From positions 37,077,918-37,141,917 of the forward strand of contig CM026426.1 of NCBI GenBank assembly GCA_014871385.1: DNA of 64,000 nt. The letters are read 5' to 3'. The notes under the pieces are model-generated. The model was given only the letters and a program-made list of their open reading frames with translations. It was not told where the DNA came from and searched no databases. The translations under genes were made by a program, and so were the position numbers. This DNA is from Ceratodon purpureus. Taxonomy: Eukaryota > Streptophyta > Bryopsida > Pseudoditrichales > Ditrichaceae. Below, in pieces: positions 12,034 through 22,849 of this stretch (its first letter is position 1; each line of letters begins with the position of its first letter).

Positions 12034-13362
12034 GTACATGGTATCCTAATGGTTTTATTCCCTGTTTTGTCATGCATGTGTGCACTTCCTTTGAAGTAAT
12101 GGAGGAAAATTTGAGGATAAACATAAAGCATTCATAGCCTATGCACATCTTCTTATGCAATTGGTACGTGTGAATTACTACACTCGTTGAGTCCATGATG
12201 CAGTTCTAAAGAAAGCAAACACTCGTCGGTTCATTAAAGAAAGGGTCTTCTCAAGCAAGGTCCATCGGTCACATCAATAAAGTACAAACCAATACTACTT
12301 TGTACAGAATAGTACTATAAGTACTGAAATTGTATTCAAATGAGCTTGCCCATACATTATGGTCTCAAACGGTACTTTGCGAATCATCTCAAAAGGCGTA
12401 GCAACGGCATTCAGGTTGATGATATAGGATTCCAGATGGAGGGATCATATTCACGCTCAACTTAGAATGTTCTCAGTGGACTGCCACATCTGACAGATGC
12501 CTTGTAACTCGACCACTGACTGATACATTCATCGTTCAGTTTCTATATGTGCGAAATACAGGCCTCGTGGGCGACAATAATTTGTAACATCGCATATTTT
12601 TAGCCATATGTTCCCAGTAGACAAAGTGATTCTCAATGGAGACAAATTGGGGTCTTGTAGAATGACAGGTGGACGAAATATGTAGGATCAGGTGGGAATA
12701 TTTAGGGTATGTGGGGATTTCTTAGGGTTTTTAGGGTTTATGGTTTTGATTTTTAGGTGTCAACATCTAAGTTATAAGATCTATAACTAACATGAAATAA
12801 AAAATGACTAGAACATTATTATTAAGTTGTATATTACCCTTTTGTTGTCTTCTTTACATGTTGTAATGGTATAATTCATTCAAGGAATCATAGGATCGTA
12901 TACTTGATTTATTGGAAAGTGGAAGTTTTCCATGTTCTTTAAAAGGTCTTGCATTATTCATGCAATGGCCCCTATTTGTCCGTTCTCGTAATACACTCCG
13001 TCACTGTCACCGTCTAGCCCCTCCTTACATTTCAGAGCTAATATCTATAAATTCAGTATATTGTGACGGGTTTGGGCGGGTGGCGGGGGAGGGCGGGGGA
13101 GGATGGGAGTGGTGCGGGTACGCAGTGAGGTCACAGCTTGGGGAGTTGCCGTGTTGTGAGGACGCTTGTCTGGTAGTGCATGTTCATGCAGTTCCTTTGT
13201 TGGATGTTGAGAGACTGTGTCTGAGTGGTGTGGATGTTGAGAGGTGAGAGTTGCGGCCGATTTTCTTCGCTTATCCTTTGCATGTTGCCTCCTGTTTCTT
13301 GTTGTCTCCCGTTCTTAACTTGAAGTCTATCTCGTAGTGCTTGTTTGGAATTCTTTGTAGCC
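12034..13362. other. Spacer with GTAC cluster, telomere-like words and a G-quadruplex-prone tract
   Basis: GTAC tetramers cluster at 12283-12360. A degenerate run of TTAGGGTTT-like words occurs at 12710-12760. A G-rich tract at about 13067-13110 (runs of three to five G separated by one to four bases) could form a quadruplex on the plus strand. No gene is recognised. Confidence 0.4.
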
Positions 13363-13695
13363 ATGACCAAGCGGAAATTCCCTAACTCTAAACATGTTCA
13401 GAAGCTTATCACCTCCTACTTTCCGTTGTATAGTCAACAAGTATCTCATGCCGATGTAGTCACCGAATTTAATTCCTTGCTTACCACAACAGACGGCTAT
13501 GTCTCAGAAACTTCGGAGTCAAAGCAGGGAAACATTGCATTCTATCTAGGACTTTGCAACACTGTAGAGAGCTCTCCAAGTCGGGTTGTTAGAAGCTGTG
13601 CGACATTGTTTGGGCGAGCGGGTGTGGTAGAGGTAGAATCCCTCCATCACTATCCTACCACCAGTTGTGAGTCGGCTAATCGTCAGAGGACATGA
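13363..13695 (+). CDS. Small uncharacterised open frame
   Basis: ATG at 13363 opens 110 codons starting MTKRKFPNSKHVQKLITSYF, with a basic start and mixed, non-repetitive composition, ending at TGA 13693-13695. No domain is recognised. It lies between GTAC-rich spacers and downstream of the broken transposase on the same strand, so it may be an exon or a remnant of an element-encoded gene. Low confidence that it is expressed. Confidence 0.25.
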   Translation: MTKRKFPNSKHVQKLITSYFPLYSQQVSHADVVTEFNSLLTTTDGYVSETSESKQGNIAFYLGLCNTVESSPSRVVRSCATLFGRAGVVEVESLHHYPTTSCESANRQRT

Positions 13696-15208
13696 AGGTT
13701 GGTATTCTCCGTTGTTTGCTAGTGTACTTTCAGATTTGCTTCCAAAATTTCTCGCAATATCTCCCAGGAATAGAAGAAGCCTTCAACTTCTCAACTACGT
13801 ACTGATTTGTACATAATGTACACTAGTGTCTACGTTTGGGTACTGACGGATAGTTCGCAAATGCGATGTTTCTATCTAGTTTTTTCAAGTGGGTTCTTTG
13901 CAAGGACGATATGAGAGCGTACTGGAAGCGCTGAGAGTTTGCTCTGGTCCGTTTTGTGGAAGAGGCGCACTTTTAGAACTAGGGTCAGCTACACATGCCA
14001 TTGTAAGAGCTTCTTCTATCCCTTGTATTAGTTGTATTGGAATTTATTGAACTTCAATTCTGCATAGTCTGAGAATGTACTCTGTGGTACAGATTGTAAT
14101 GGACAACTTTGGATTGTAAGTGTTTGCTACTTTCTAGTATATTGGTGGTACAATATTCCCTTGCAATAGTAGTTTGTTGGAGTGAGGATACTATTCAGAG
14201 CGATGTCTGTACTTGGATTTGTACAAGTGTATTCAACATTTTTGGTGGTGCTTACTCTGTGTACAGTGGCAAGAGTAGAGTTCATTCTTTGATCTTTTCA
14301 AGAAGTACTACCTGTACAACCATTTTGTAAGTTGCTAGATCCCCTTCTACAACATGAATATTTCTAGTCGCTATTACAGAGTAGTTGTACTTATTGTACT
14401 GTTTGTACCATATGTATTAATAGAAATGGGTTTGTATGCAGTGAGTGGAAAAAGAGGTAAGCAAGAACATTGTTTGTAGTAACACTCTTTGGTATCTTCA
14501 GTACAAACTGTATGAAGTGTGACAGGAGTTGAGCAACTAGGGATGTTTGTACTACACTTAGTGCTGTTTGTACTACATTGAGAGTGGATGTAGTATTAGG
14601 GTACATTTGTACTTGAGCTACGTAAATAGTACTGTACTATGTATAAATAACTGAACAGAAGTTTGTGGCGACCAGGTCGTACAAATCTTTGTACAGAGAT
14701 TATATACTCAGTTGTACACAATGTACCTTCAACTGTAAAATTTGTACAGTCAGTACTAATAACAGTATAGAATACTAACTTACAGTGACAATATTTTGCA
14801 ATGACTCGATGGACCATACTTTGGGTTCAGCAGACTTCAAAGAAGAAGGTTCCTGCGAGGGTTTTCTAGTCATAGGGATGCATTCTTATGCTTTTATTTT
14901 ATATTTTCTATTGTTGTTTAAATTGTGCAAAAGTTAAGAGGAAGGAGCATAGGAGGATGAAGTGCAAGTGTAGAAGTAGTCCTAAATGGACAGAAGTCGA
15001 GATCCAAGCTATGTGGAATGACTTCTATGAAGGGATGTGTGAGGAAGAGATGGACAATCTAGAGAATGCAATGTAATGTTAACTTCTTGTGGTTTTAGTA
15101 AGCAGCCTGTAGATAGAATTTTAGAACATTTCTTGTACAACTTTATATATTTAAAAATTAAAAAATTGCATTTTTTGTATACCTGGTCATTGTTGAAGTA
15201 TGCAGTAT
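13696..15208. other. GTAC-saturated spacer
   Basis: From 14041 to 14760 I count 24 GTAC tetramers in 720 bp, against about three expected by chance, mostly within TTTGTAC, TGTACA or AGTACT. A short Lys/Arg/Cys-containing frame (14888-15075, KRKEHRRMKCKC) could be an exon remnant. No gene is recognised. Confidence 0.5.
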
Positions 15209-15414
15209 ACCTCTACGTTCTTCGCCGCTGGGATTGCCACCCCTATAACTCGAGACATTAGTAACAAAACTAATACATTGAGAACAAAATTAGTACACTA
15301 AGTACTCACTGAGTACACTATTTAGCTTTACATTTCACATGAGATGATATGAAATGGGAATAATATTTGGCAAAGTTGCATGACCATACCTTGATGATGT
15401 AATAGGCTGTTGTT
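15209..15414. repeat. Unspliced fragment duplicated from the gene at 19.7 kb
   Basis: About 206 bp closely match 19666-19870 in the same orientation, roughly nine bases in ten by eye. The source copy covers the end of one exon, a whole short intron and the start of the next exon of the minus-strand gene. The intron is retained, so the copy arose from DNA, not from spliced RNA. Confidence 0.75.
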
Positions 15415-15917
15415 TAAGGTTTGAAAAGGTGGTGGGGGTGTCAATAGGTTTGGGGAACACCTCCATTGCTCCGAAGTGAAACACTTCTTTTGAAGCCCAA
15501 TGGAACGAGCCCATCAGTTCCCATGTACTGTTGAAACATGATGGACTCTAGTGTTCTCCCAAACCCTTGACTCTTAACCCTGATCAAACACGCCTTAAAT
15601 ATAAGATCGGGAGACTAATTCCAATCATTATGGGGTAATTACGACAATCGAGCACAACTGTTTGAAGTTCACAGTGTGTGAGAATAATGTACATAATGTA
15701 CAATATTTGTATACACTATACACTCTGAGTACAAGTAGTACACCATTTGTACATTAATGGATCGTCTCAGTGCTTGGGAAGAGAGAAGACTCTGTTCAAT
15801 CAAACTTGATTGACTTCAAAACCGAAATACCAGACATCAAAATTCGAGTCTCGCAGAAATCTGAGATAGTTTGAGTGAAGTGCAAAAATTGAAATAACAG
15901 GAGTGCAGTGCGATGGA

Positions 15918-16222
15918 CTTGTGCGAGAGAGAGAGGCATTGAATCCAGTATGCGGCATTTGGAAAATTCTTCTGCATGCGCTGTTTTGTGGAATCTGAGT
16001 TTTGTGATTTGTAACTAAAACGAACTAGCTCAAGCTCTTTATCTTTCACGATAATCGAATTGAAGAGCAGTTTGTGTGAGAGAGAGAGAGGCATTGACTA
16101 CAGTAAGAGGCACTTGAGGAAGTGTGCTGTGTGCGCTGTTTTTTGGAATCAGAGTGTTGTAGTTCGTAACTAAAACGAACTAGCTCTTTCTATTTCAGGA
16201 GACTCGAATTGAAGAGCAGGTT
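15918..16222. repeat. Tandem duplication of about 153 bp
   Basis: Two adjacent copies, about 15918-16071 and 16072-16222. Each begins with a short GAGAGAGAG run followed by GGCATTGA, passes through a TGCGCTGTTTT-TGGAATC block and AACTAAAACGAACTAGCTC, and ends CGAATTGAAGAGCAG. They are well conserved but not identical. No coding role is seen. Confidence 0.7.
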
Positions 16223-16465
16223 GCTTCACTGTACTTTTTTACTTTGTTTTAATAAAAATTTAAAAACACTTATTTATATTATATTGGTATATACCTTTGA
16301 AGCTTGAGAAAATTGTTTACTTGGATTTCAATATCTATATTATAATTATTTTTTTAATACAAAAAATATTTGAAAGCATTTCAGAATTACAAGTAAATGA
16401 CTTTGCTACCATGGTTTAGGGAAAAGTAAGTAATCTTTAATATAACTTAAAGAAATTTAAAGAGG

Positions 16466-16974
16466 ATGTCCAATACATTGGAGGTTGTTGCTTGTGAGAC
16501 CATTTTACAAAATCTACTCAACCGTATGTCAAATGGAAACGACCCGTGGGATCAAGTGGCTTGTTCTCCATCTTATACTCCACCAGCAACAATTACATTT
16601 CAAAATATTGAGAATGCTCGTGCAATTTCTTCACTCTGGAAAAGGAGAGATTGATAATAGTCCTGAATACGCTTGCTTGGGGTTGGCAAAGTGGGACTAT
16701 GATTCGTATACAGATTGCCACTAGATTCCGAAAGATGGATATCAGTCGTATCGATTTAACGTGAACTGGAACATCTTTAAGAATTCTTGGGCCCTTGCAG
16801 AACCAATTGGCAATGAAAAATTGGAGACGGTGTCACTAGGCGAATTAAGTTGTTGTGAACTTAATCATTTCAGGACCTTGCTTAGTGATACTAGGAATCA
16901 CACTCTCTGGTTGCAGCCAGGAGAAAAGGTGGTTCCAAGACCGTACATTTGGGTCTCACCAAAACATCAATAGA
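16466..16974 (+). pseudogene. Possible gene remnant, unknown product
   Basis: Open stretches at 16466-16654 and 16761-16973 have plausible protein-like composition (YQSYRFNVNWNIFK, LGELSCCELNHFR) but are interrupted and in different frames. They lie in very AT-rich DNA and the family is not recognised. They could be exons of one small gene or a relic. Confidence 0.25.
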
Positions 16975-17628
16975 CCACAATTAAAAATTTCCATTACTAT
17001 TGTAGCAGATTCTCTTTAAGCGAGCTTTCATGTCTGCATTGTACTTTAAAGATCAAATTAATGGAATTTTTTTAACAACAATTTCTATATGATGGCAATT
17101 TTATATTTAATTTGATTGTACTGCTTGAATTCTGCATCCATATATTTCCCTATGTGAACCGAGTTCAAAAATTGAGATATCGCAATGCAAACACAGTGAG
17201 AGAGCTTTGCTTTGTAGTTTATATTTTATATTTGAATTTCAAAGACTAATGGTATGGACTCTTCATATCTGATGCTTGGACTCTCATCTCATTTAAGGCA
17301 CTTATGTAATTCCTATCCAATGTGCTAAGTAGATGAAGAAGAAAATAACATTAGGCATTGTGAACAAAGAGACTGGCAATTTTCATTTAAGTCTAATAGA
17401 AGCTAGCAGTGGACAGAAATGATCAGAATGTATAATATAGTAATAAAATGTACAATTTCTATACATGTAGTACAAGATTTGTACAAAAATAGCAGGAGCT
17501 GCCAGTCTTTCTGAAGGGCATGAATGTTTGGTTAATGTGGATTTAGAAGAAACGGACTGTGGTCCACGCTTAGGAAGAACAGACTGTGTGACCCGGGACT
17601 ACATGCGACGAATCAGAGCTCTGTAGTA
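16975..17628. other. AT-rich spacer
   Basis: No gene is recognised. A small GTAC cluster occurs at 17440-17490 near the 3' end of the SET pseudogene on the other strand. Confidence 0.45.
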
Positions 17629-18981
17629 TCATTTCATAGAATTAGCAAGAAGATCGACTACAAGAAGAATAGGGGGTTCTTCGGTTACAATGTCACGGCA
17701 GTGAGTGCTACCACACTTACAATGGAAAGGAAAAATGGCATCAACAGCATTCACTTCTGGTCTCTGAAAACTACAACCATAGTTTGAGGTTAGTTCTTCA
17801 AATGCTGGAATATCAACTCGTGCAAAGTAGGCAACATGGTACACTCCACCATGTTGCTGCTGACTCTCACTGGCACGTCAATAAGGTTGGCGTCCTCACA
17901 TCTGATCAACAAACGTCCACATGTAGTGAGAAATGGAGAAAGAAACCAACTACATGCATGAATCCTCAGTAGTGCTATATCCACAATTAGACAAATTTAC
18001 AAGGGATCCAGTGCACAGAAAATACTCATACCTATGGTTTATAAATCTCGAGACATTAGAGAGATTTGTGCCATCTATGCACAACGCCACATCATCGTTT
18101 ACTACTTGCTCAGATTTCCAATCAGCATCTAGTGCTAGTGTAAATGCCTCCGATTTCCCTAGCTTCGCGGTAGCCCTCCGTTGCATGAGCTCCGCATTTG
18201 TAACAATCTCCCTTGCATATTCAAACACAAAACTCCCTTTCTGAATGGGGCTAGTTGCTCGCACTCCCAACCTCTTCGAACTAGTCCAAAACACTTGAAG
18301 GGGAATGGATAACCCGCGCTGGACTACTCTGTTGCCACACGACTACTTGCAGCTGCAGCCATCATTGCATTCTTGAAGAAAAACCCTGTTGGTATGACTG
18401 GGGCATGAAGAACCTTCCTCGGGTGAACACGTTAATCCACAGAATACAGTTTCCTCCATCAAACCCTGACCAAGACCACAAAATAGTGGACCAAGGAACC
18501 AATCAGTACACATAGTAGAAGTTCGTACTAAAGAACAACACAGAAATAACAAATTGGTACACAGAGCAGTTCACAAAGAACAATTGCGTACAAAGAAGAT
18601 AATGTCAAACCAACAGAAAGTAGGAAACCTTGATTCCTTGCAATGTTGGTCGTAAAATAGACTTATCCATTTGAATTAGACAATACTTACGGGTTGGTAC
18701 AGGAGAGAACTATGTAGCCGACCACGTGTTGTATACGCTGGGTGGACAAGGTTTTGTAGCCCACAGGTGCATCCTCTCCCAAGACAGCCATTTTCGCAAC
18801 TAGTGCAAGACTCCGGGAAAACCAATTTCATCTTACTCAAGTGGGTAGATGCAAGTGTGGATGCTCTGGAGAGAGGAATGTACGTGAATTCCTCTAAAGC
18901 ATGAAGTTCCTTACCTAGCACCCACACCGAGACTGGAACGCGTTCTAATCCATTTGACAAGTCGCGTGCATCATACCACAA
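17629..18981 (-). pseudogene. SUVR-like histone-lysine methyltransferase (pre-SET, SET, post-SET), broken
   Basis: The order and spelling match the plant SUVR1/2/4 branch of H3K9-type SET proteins. There is FTYIPLSRAST plus a Cys cluster (CTSCENGCLGRGCTCG) and a second Cys-rich part ending CNDGCSCK. CGNRVVQRG and GVRA...KGSFVFEYAREI come next. TLALDADW follows, then RFINHR, continuing across an intron with CEDANLIDVPVRV. ELTSNYG and a post-SET FHCKCGSTHCRD close the domain. The RFINHRCEDAN spelling, with Arg after NH, is a SUVR hallmark. A conserved intron splits the Arg codon of RFINHR (donor GTATGAG, acceptor TTGATCAG). It is damaged: a TAG at 18343-18345 inside the pre-SET/SET junction and a frame change near 17850, so it should not make active enzyme. 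Basic and acidic exons upstream on the same strand may belong to it. Confidence 0.78.
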
Positions 18982-19449
18982 ATGTTCCTATGGACAGGAA
19001 CGCAACCTCAAAACTGTGTAAGCCCCTAATTCAGAATCTAGTATTGGATAAGCTACAACTGTAAATCAAAAAATCAAAACAGGTCCGGTTGCAGCGACCT
19101 CCTCGACCAACTAGGAAATCGCTGCGACACTCAGGGGGCTGCGGGCATCAACGGGCGATTGAGGATCGGTCCTCCTTTGCTCACTTTTGGCTTTGAATGC
19201 TTCTTCTTCTTGTTGTCGTGCTTTCCCTGTTTCTCGCCTACTCCAACCCGCCCCTCTTGAATGTCCGCGTCGTCTTCAAGAGAATCGCCTTTCTGCTGAT
19301 CACCAAGGTTCGCCCGCTCAGTCTGATTTTTGAGAACCCTGCGTTTCTTCCTCGAGCCTGTGCCCTCGAGCCTGTACCTTCGTCTTGGTCTTTCTGCTCC
19401 CTACCCTTTCGCTTCTTTGTTTTAGCTATAACTGAGCCCTCGACCTGGT
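18982..19449 (-). other. Lys/Arg-rich decayed coding region
   Basis: On the minus strand this stretch reads as Lys/Arg/Glu-rich peptide (KTKKRKGREQKDQDEG) interrupted by stops, like a nuclear-protein linker. It sits between the repeat exon and the SET exons on the same strand. It may be the N-terminal linker of the SUVR-like gene; the exon limits are not resolvable. Confidence 0.3.
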
Positions 19450-20498
19450 CTACATCTTGTTCTTGATCATTCTGCTGTCTACCAGTTCGCTTTTTTTTTT
19501 AACTGTAACTGTCCCTCCTTCCTTCTCCGAACTTACACCCCTTGTCGGCTGAATTTGGAGTGGGGCTTCCCCGACATTCCGCTTTCTTCCTCTTGAATCT
19601 GCCTTATTCTTACAACGAACTTTGGCCTGAGTATCGGATACTTCAGGTTCTCCGGCATCAGGCATTCCTCTACAATCTTCGCCGCTGGGATTGCGGCCCC
19701 TATAACTCGAGACATTAGTAACAAAACTAGTACACAGAGAACAGAATTGGTACACTAAGTACTCACTGAGTACACTAATCAGCTTTACATTTCACATGAG
19801 ATGATATGAAATGGGAATAATATTTGGCAAAGTTGCATGTACATACCCTGATGATGTAATTGGCTGTTGTAATGTTCCTCCGGTTGCTCCATGCTCCTCC
19901 ATGATGATTTCAACTACCCCTGCCTCTTGCTCCTGTCTTGTAATTGTTCCCTCTCCACCCCCCACATCCGCAGTGGATATCACAGGTGTATCACCCTGCG
20001 CTGCCTCTTGTCCCCCTGGCCCCAACAGACCTCCATCATCTTCTCCTCCGACTGCAATGGTGTTCTCAATTACATCTGTAATTCTTCCGTCCCCACCCCC
20101 CTCACCCACAGTGGGTATCACTAAAGTATCACCCTCCGTGAATTCATGTCTCCCAAGCCCGAAGACACCTCCCTCATCTTCTCCTCCGCCTGCAATGGTG
20201 TTTCCAATTACATCTGTAATTGTTCCCGTCCCGACCCCCTCACCCGGAATGGATATCAGTAGTGTATCACCCTCCGAAATATCTTGTCCCCCGGGCCCCA
20301 AAGCAACACTCTCATCTTCTCCTCCGCCTGCAATGGTGTTCTCAATTGCTTCGTGAACTTCAGCTTGTACCCCTACCTCTTCGACTGTGCTAAGAACTTG
20401 GTCTTCCATAAATCCAACAGTCGTTGGTGAATCCCTTCCTCGCATGTCAATGTCGATGAGCTCCTCATCGTCGCTTCCTCCACATTCAGTGCCATGCT
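19450..20498 (-). pseudogene. Acidic repeat exon plus basic exon, unknown product
   Basis: Exon 19847-20498 (acceptor GCATAG, donor CAGG|GTATGT) encodes an acidic, Gly-rich segment with three to four repeats of ENTIAGGGEDE and GDTLxIS type. It is followed by a short GTAC-bearing intron and a basic exon from 19700 (acceptor GTTATAG) rich in Lys, Arg and Ser. It lies between the RING-like gene upstream and the SET domain downstream, all on the minus strand. It could join them in one transcript or belong to either. Open over the repeat exon, but the surrounding parts are damaged. Confidence 0.4.
19941..20363. repeat. 138-bp coding minisatellite, about three units
   Basis: Three direct units of about 138 bp (46 codons) share CATCTTCTCCTCC, TGCAATGGTGTT and CCCAATTACATCTGTAAT-like blocks. 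The period is a multiple of three, which keeps the minus-strand frame open and yields repeated ENTIAGGGEDE peptides. Confidence 0.75.
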
Positions 20499-21128
20499 CT
20501 ATGCAATGTCAAGTAACACATAGTACATTATGGTTTGGACTAGAGTCTAAAATGTACAAACAATGTACAAATAATCTGGACTTGGCTATAAACAGTGTAC
20601 AACTTTGTACACATAGTACAAATGAGTTGTACAAAATAGAGCACAGTATTCTAGTAACACTAATGAACAGTACAAACAAAGGTAAAACACTACTTAGATA
20701 TGATCAAGAGGTGCAATGAGTACAAGTGAATGGACGGACACAAGCTCAATACAATTCGAAGTACAAACAGTCCAACCGGAAACATGGACATATCACAACT
20801 TCACGAAACAAGTGCAATGAACATACAAACTATACGACATTACCAATTATACAATAAACTATGTAATTCTATGTACAAACATATAACATCATGTACGTAT
20901 ATAAAAACGCCAAGGTACTAGCTCTGACCACACCCCATTACAGAGTACGCGATATCAACTGACTTGGTACGAATCCCAAAAATAAAGAATATGAATATAC
21001 AAACAATACCTCCAACACTACAAACTTTACAATACAACCATTCCTAGTGACACATCCTTAGAAGCCTTGTACACAGAAAATGATAGAGATCATAGATGTA
21101 CAAAAAGGTATATTGTGTACAACATTAC
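20499..21128 (-). other. GTAC-rich intron
   Basis: Lies between the RING-like exon (donor GAAG|GTAATG at 21128) and the repeat exon. It holds many GTAC tetramers (for example around 20520-20600 and 20640-20780) and no coding frame. Confidence 0.45.
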
Positions 21129-22820
21129 CTTCTATGAATTGCATGGCCTTAAGATATGCTCCAGCGGCTTCACTTCTAGCTGCTAAGTCTGCAGTAGTAG
21201 TAGATGCACACTCCATGCGCATCTTGATCCACTCATCACCTCCGCTGCCAGGACGTCCCCAACCATGCACACCTCTCCATCCGAAACTCATGATCCATTC
21301 GATGGGCTGAACCTGTTTGCAGTCTGAAGCATAACATTCTGAGCCACGGGTAAATACTACCAATGCACACCATGGGTGGTAGATGTGCCTACAACTAGAG
21401 ACAATGATCTGTGAATGGGGAAAATCAAATCTACAAAGAGAGCAACCGCCTATGTCAATGGGTCCTCCAGTATTGCCTCCTTCCCCTACTGAGTACACCA
21501 AGGGCAGTGGTCTCATATGCAAGCCTGCACTTCCACGTCCAAGGTGTGCATGCTCCGCTTGAAGAGCCTTGACCTGCATCCGCTTCAATGCCACTGATTT
21601 GCTCTGAATTGAGAGACTCTTCTCCAATTCAGAAACAGTCTTCTGTATACTCTTCGCAGTGTTTCGCTCGCTTTGTACTAACTCAGAACATGCTTTCACT
21701 TTCTCCTCCAAGGCCGAAAGCGCCGACGAATCCATTGTTCCCTTAAACCTAGCTCCCGCTAAATCCTTCTCGTACGTCTTCAGCCTCTTCTTCAAGATAC
21801 GAACCACCCCCGCACTGTGCTTTATTTTTTTAATCTCTTTCTCTTTGGTCCGAGTAGCCACCCGTTCACCCTCAATCCTTGCCTCAAGCTCCATGTTCTC
21901 CACCGCCAATAATTTCTATACGTACTCTAGCCGGGAGCCGCTGTCATCTCCATCTGTAATCTTTCCGCCCACTGAGCTGCCCCTCCCTTCGCATACCTTT
22001 GAGTGAAGCTCTCGAGGATCCACTGGAATCTTTCGCCATGCGCCTCGTTGAGATGCACTTCCCTCCTTCGCCTTTACAAGCTTGCCGACGTTATGAGCAT
22101 GTGTTTTACGCTGAGTTAGATTTGTTGCTGCACCGTAGGCGGCCCAATTCACCTTCTCGTTCTCCTCCTCCAAGACAATCCCCCTAGCCATCTTGTGGGG
22201 GAGCAAGTGAGGCACAGCTTCCCGTTGATAGAGAGCCGCCATGAGCTCCTGAACCCTCTTCCTTATTCGTTCCTTTTTTATGGATTTCCAGTAGTATCCA
22301 TTTCGCCCTTCCTTACCAACTGGCTCGCCAAAAAGGGCCACACACTTCTCATCATCGAATGGTTCTCCCTTCCATCTTGTAAGCTTCATGGGATCAGCTC
22401 CTTTGTCCTCAAATCCGTACTTCTCCGTGAAGAATGTCTGATTCAGCAACGGCGGTGGGTCTGATAGCTTCGGTAGCTCCTCACTGTCCCTCAAACCGTC
22501 ACTATCTCCTGAATTAGTTTCTTCTTTGTCATCATCTTCGTGGTCTTCCTCTACATGCGCATCTTCTTCCCCCCCTGCTCCTCCTCCTCCTCCTCCTCCT
22601 CCTCCTCCCCATCCTCCTCTTTGCTGTCCCTATACTCCTCTTCCTCCTCTCCTCCGTCACTGTTCTGTTCCCTAGTGTCTCCTTCCATGCTCTCATCTTC
22701 TGGACCGTCCCCACTGCCCCTCTGGTTTTGGGCCGCCAATGCCAAATCGGTAAGTGTGGACGTCTCTGTCCCACGCCCCCTTGATCCGGAATTGGCACCC
22801 TTGCCCCTGGTTCTTGCCAT
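21129..22820 (-). pseudogene. Coiled-coil/RING-like protein, copy 1 of 3 (broken)
   Basis: ATG at 22820. The N-terminus is basic then Glu-rich, coded by a GAG-type run, and the frame changes in or after that run. A conserved block follows (FFTEKYGF, LFGEPVGKEGRNGYYW, KMARGIVLEEENEKVNW). After an in-frame TAG (21916-21918) come a Lys/Glu coiled coil and a zinc-binding RING-like end: CSLC, SSCRHIYHPWC and later Cys pairs. The same blocks occur in copy 2 (26.0-28.6 kb), and copy 3 (63.5-64.0 kb) has the same Cys/His spacing. The domain family is not one I can name. The Cys-x2-Cys...Cys-x-His-x2-His-x2-Cys spacing suggests a RING/PHD-type E3 or protein-binding fold. Confidence 0.55.
22578..22607. 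repeat. CTC trinucleotide microsatellite
   Basis: An uninterrupted CTC/GAG run encodes poly-Glu on the minus strand inside the RING-like copy 1. The reading frame diverges just beyond it, next to a run of seven C. Confidence 0.8.
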
Positions 22821-22849
22821 ATTCCCTGACCCACAGTACATTTCTATCA

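Noticed and set aside
12700-12765. Interstitial telomere repeat
   Set aside because: TTAGGGTTT-like words are present but irregular and very few; not a true telomeric array.
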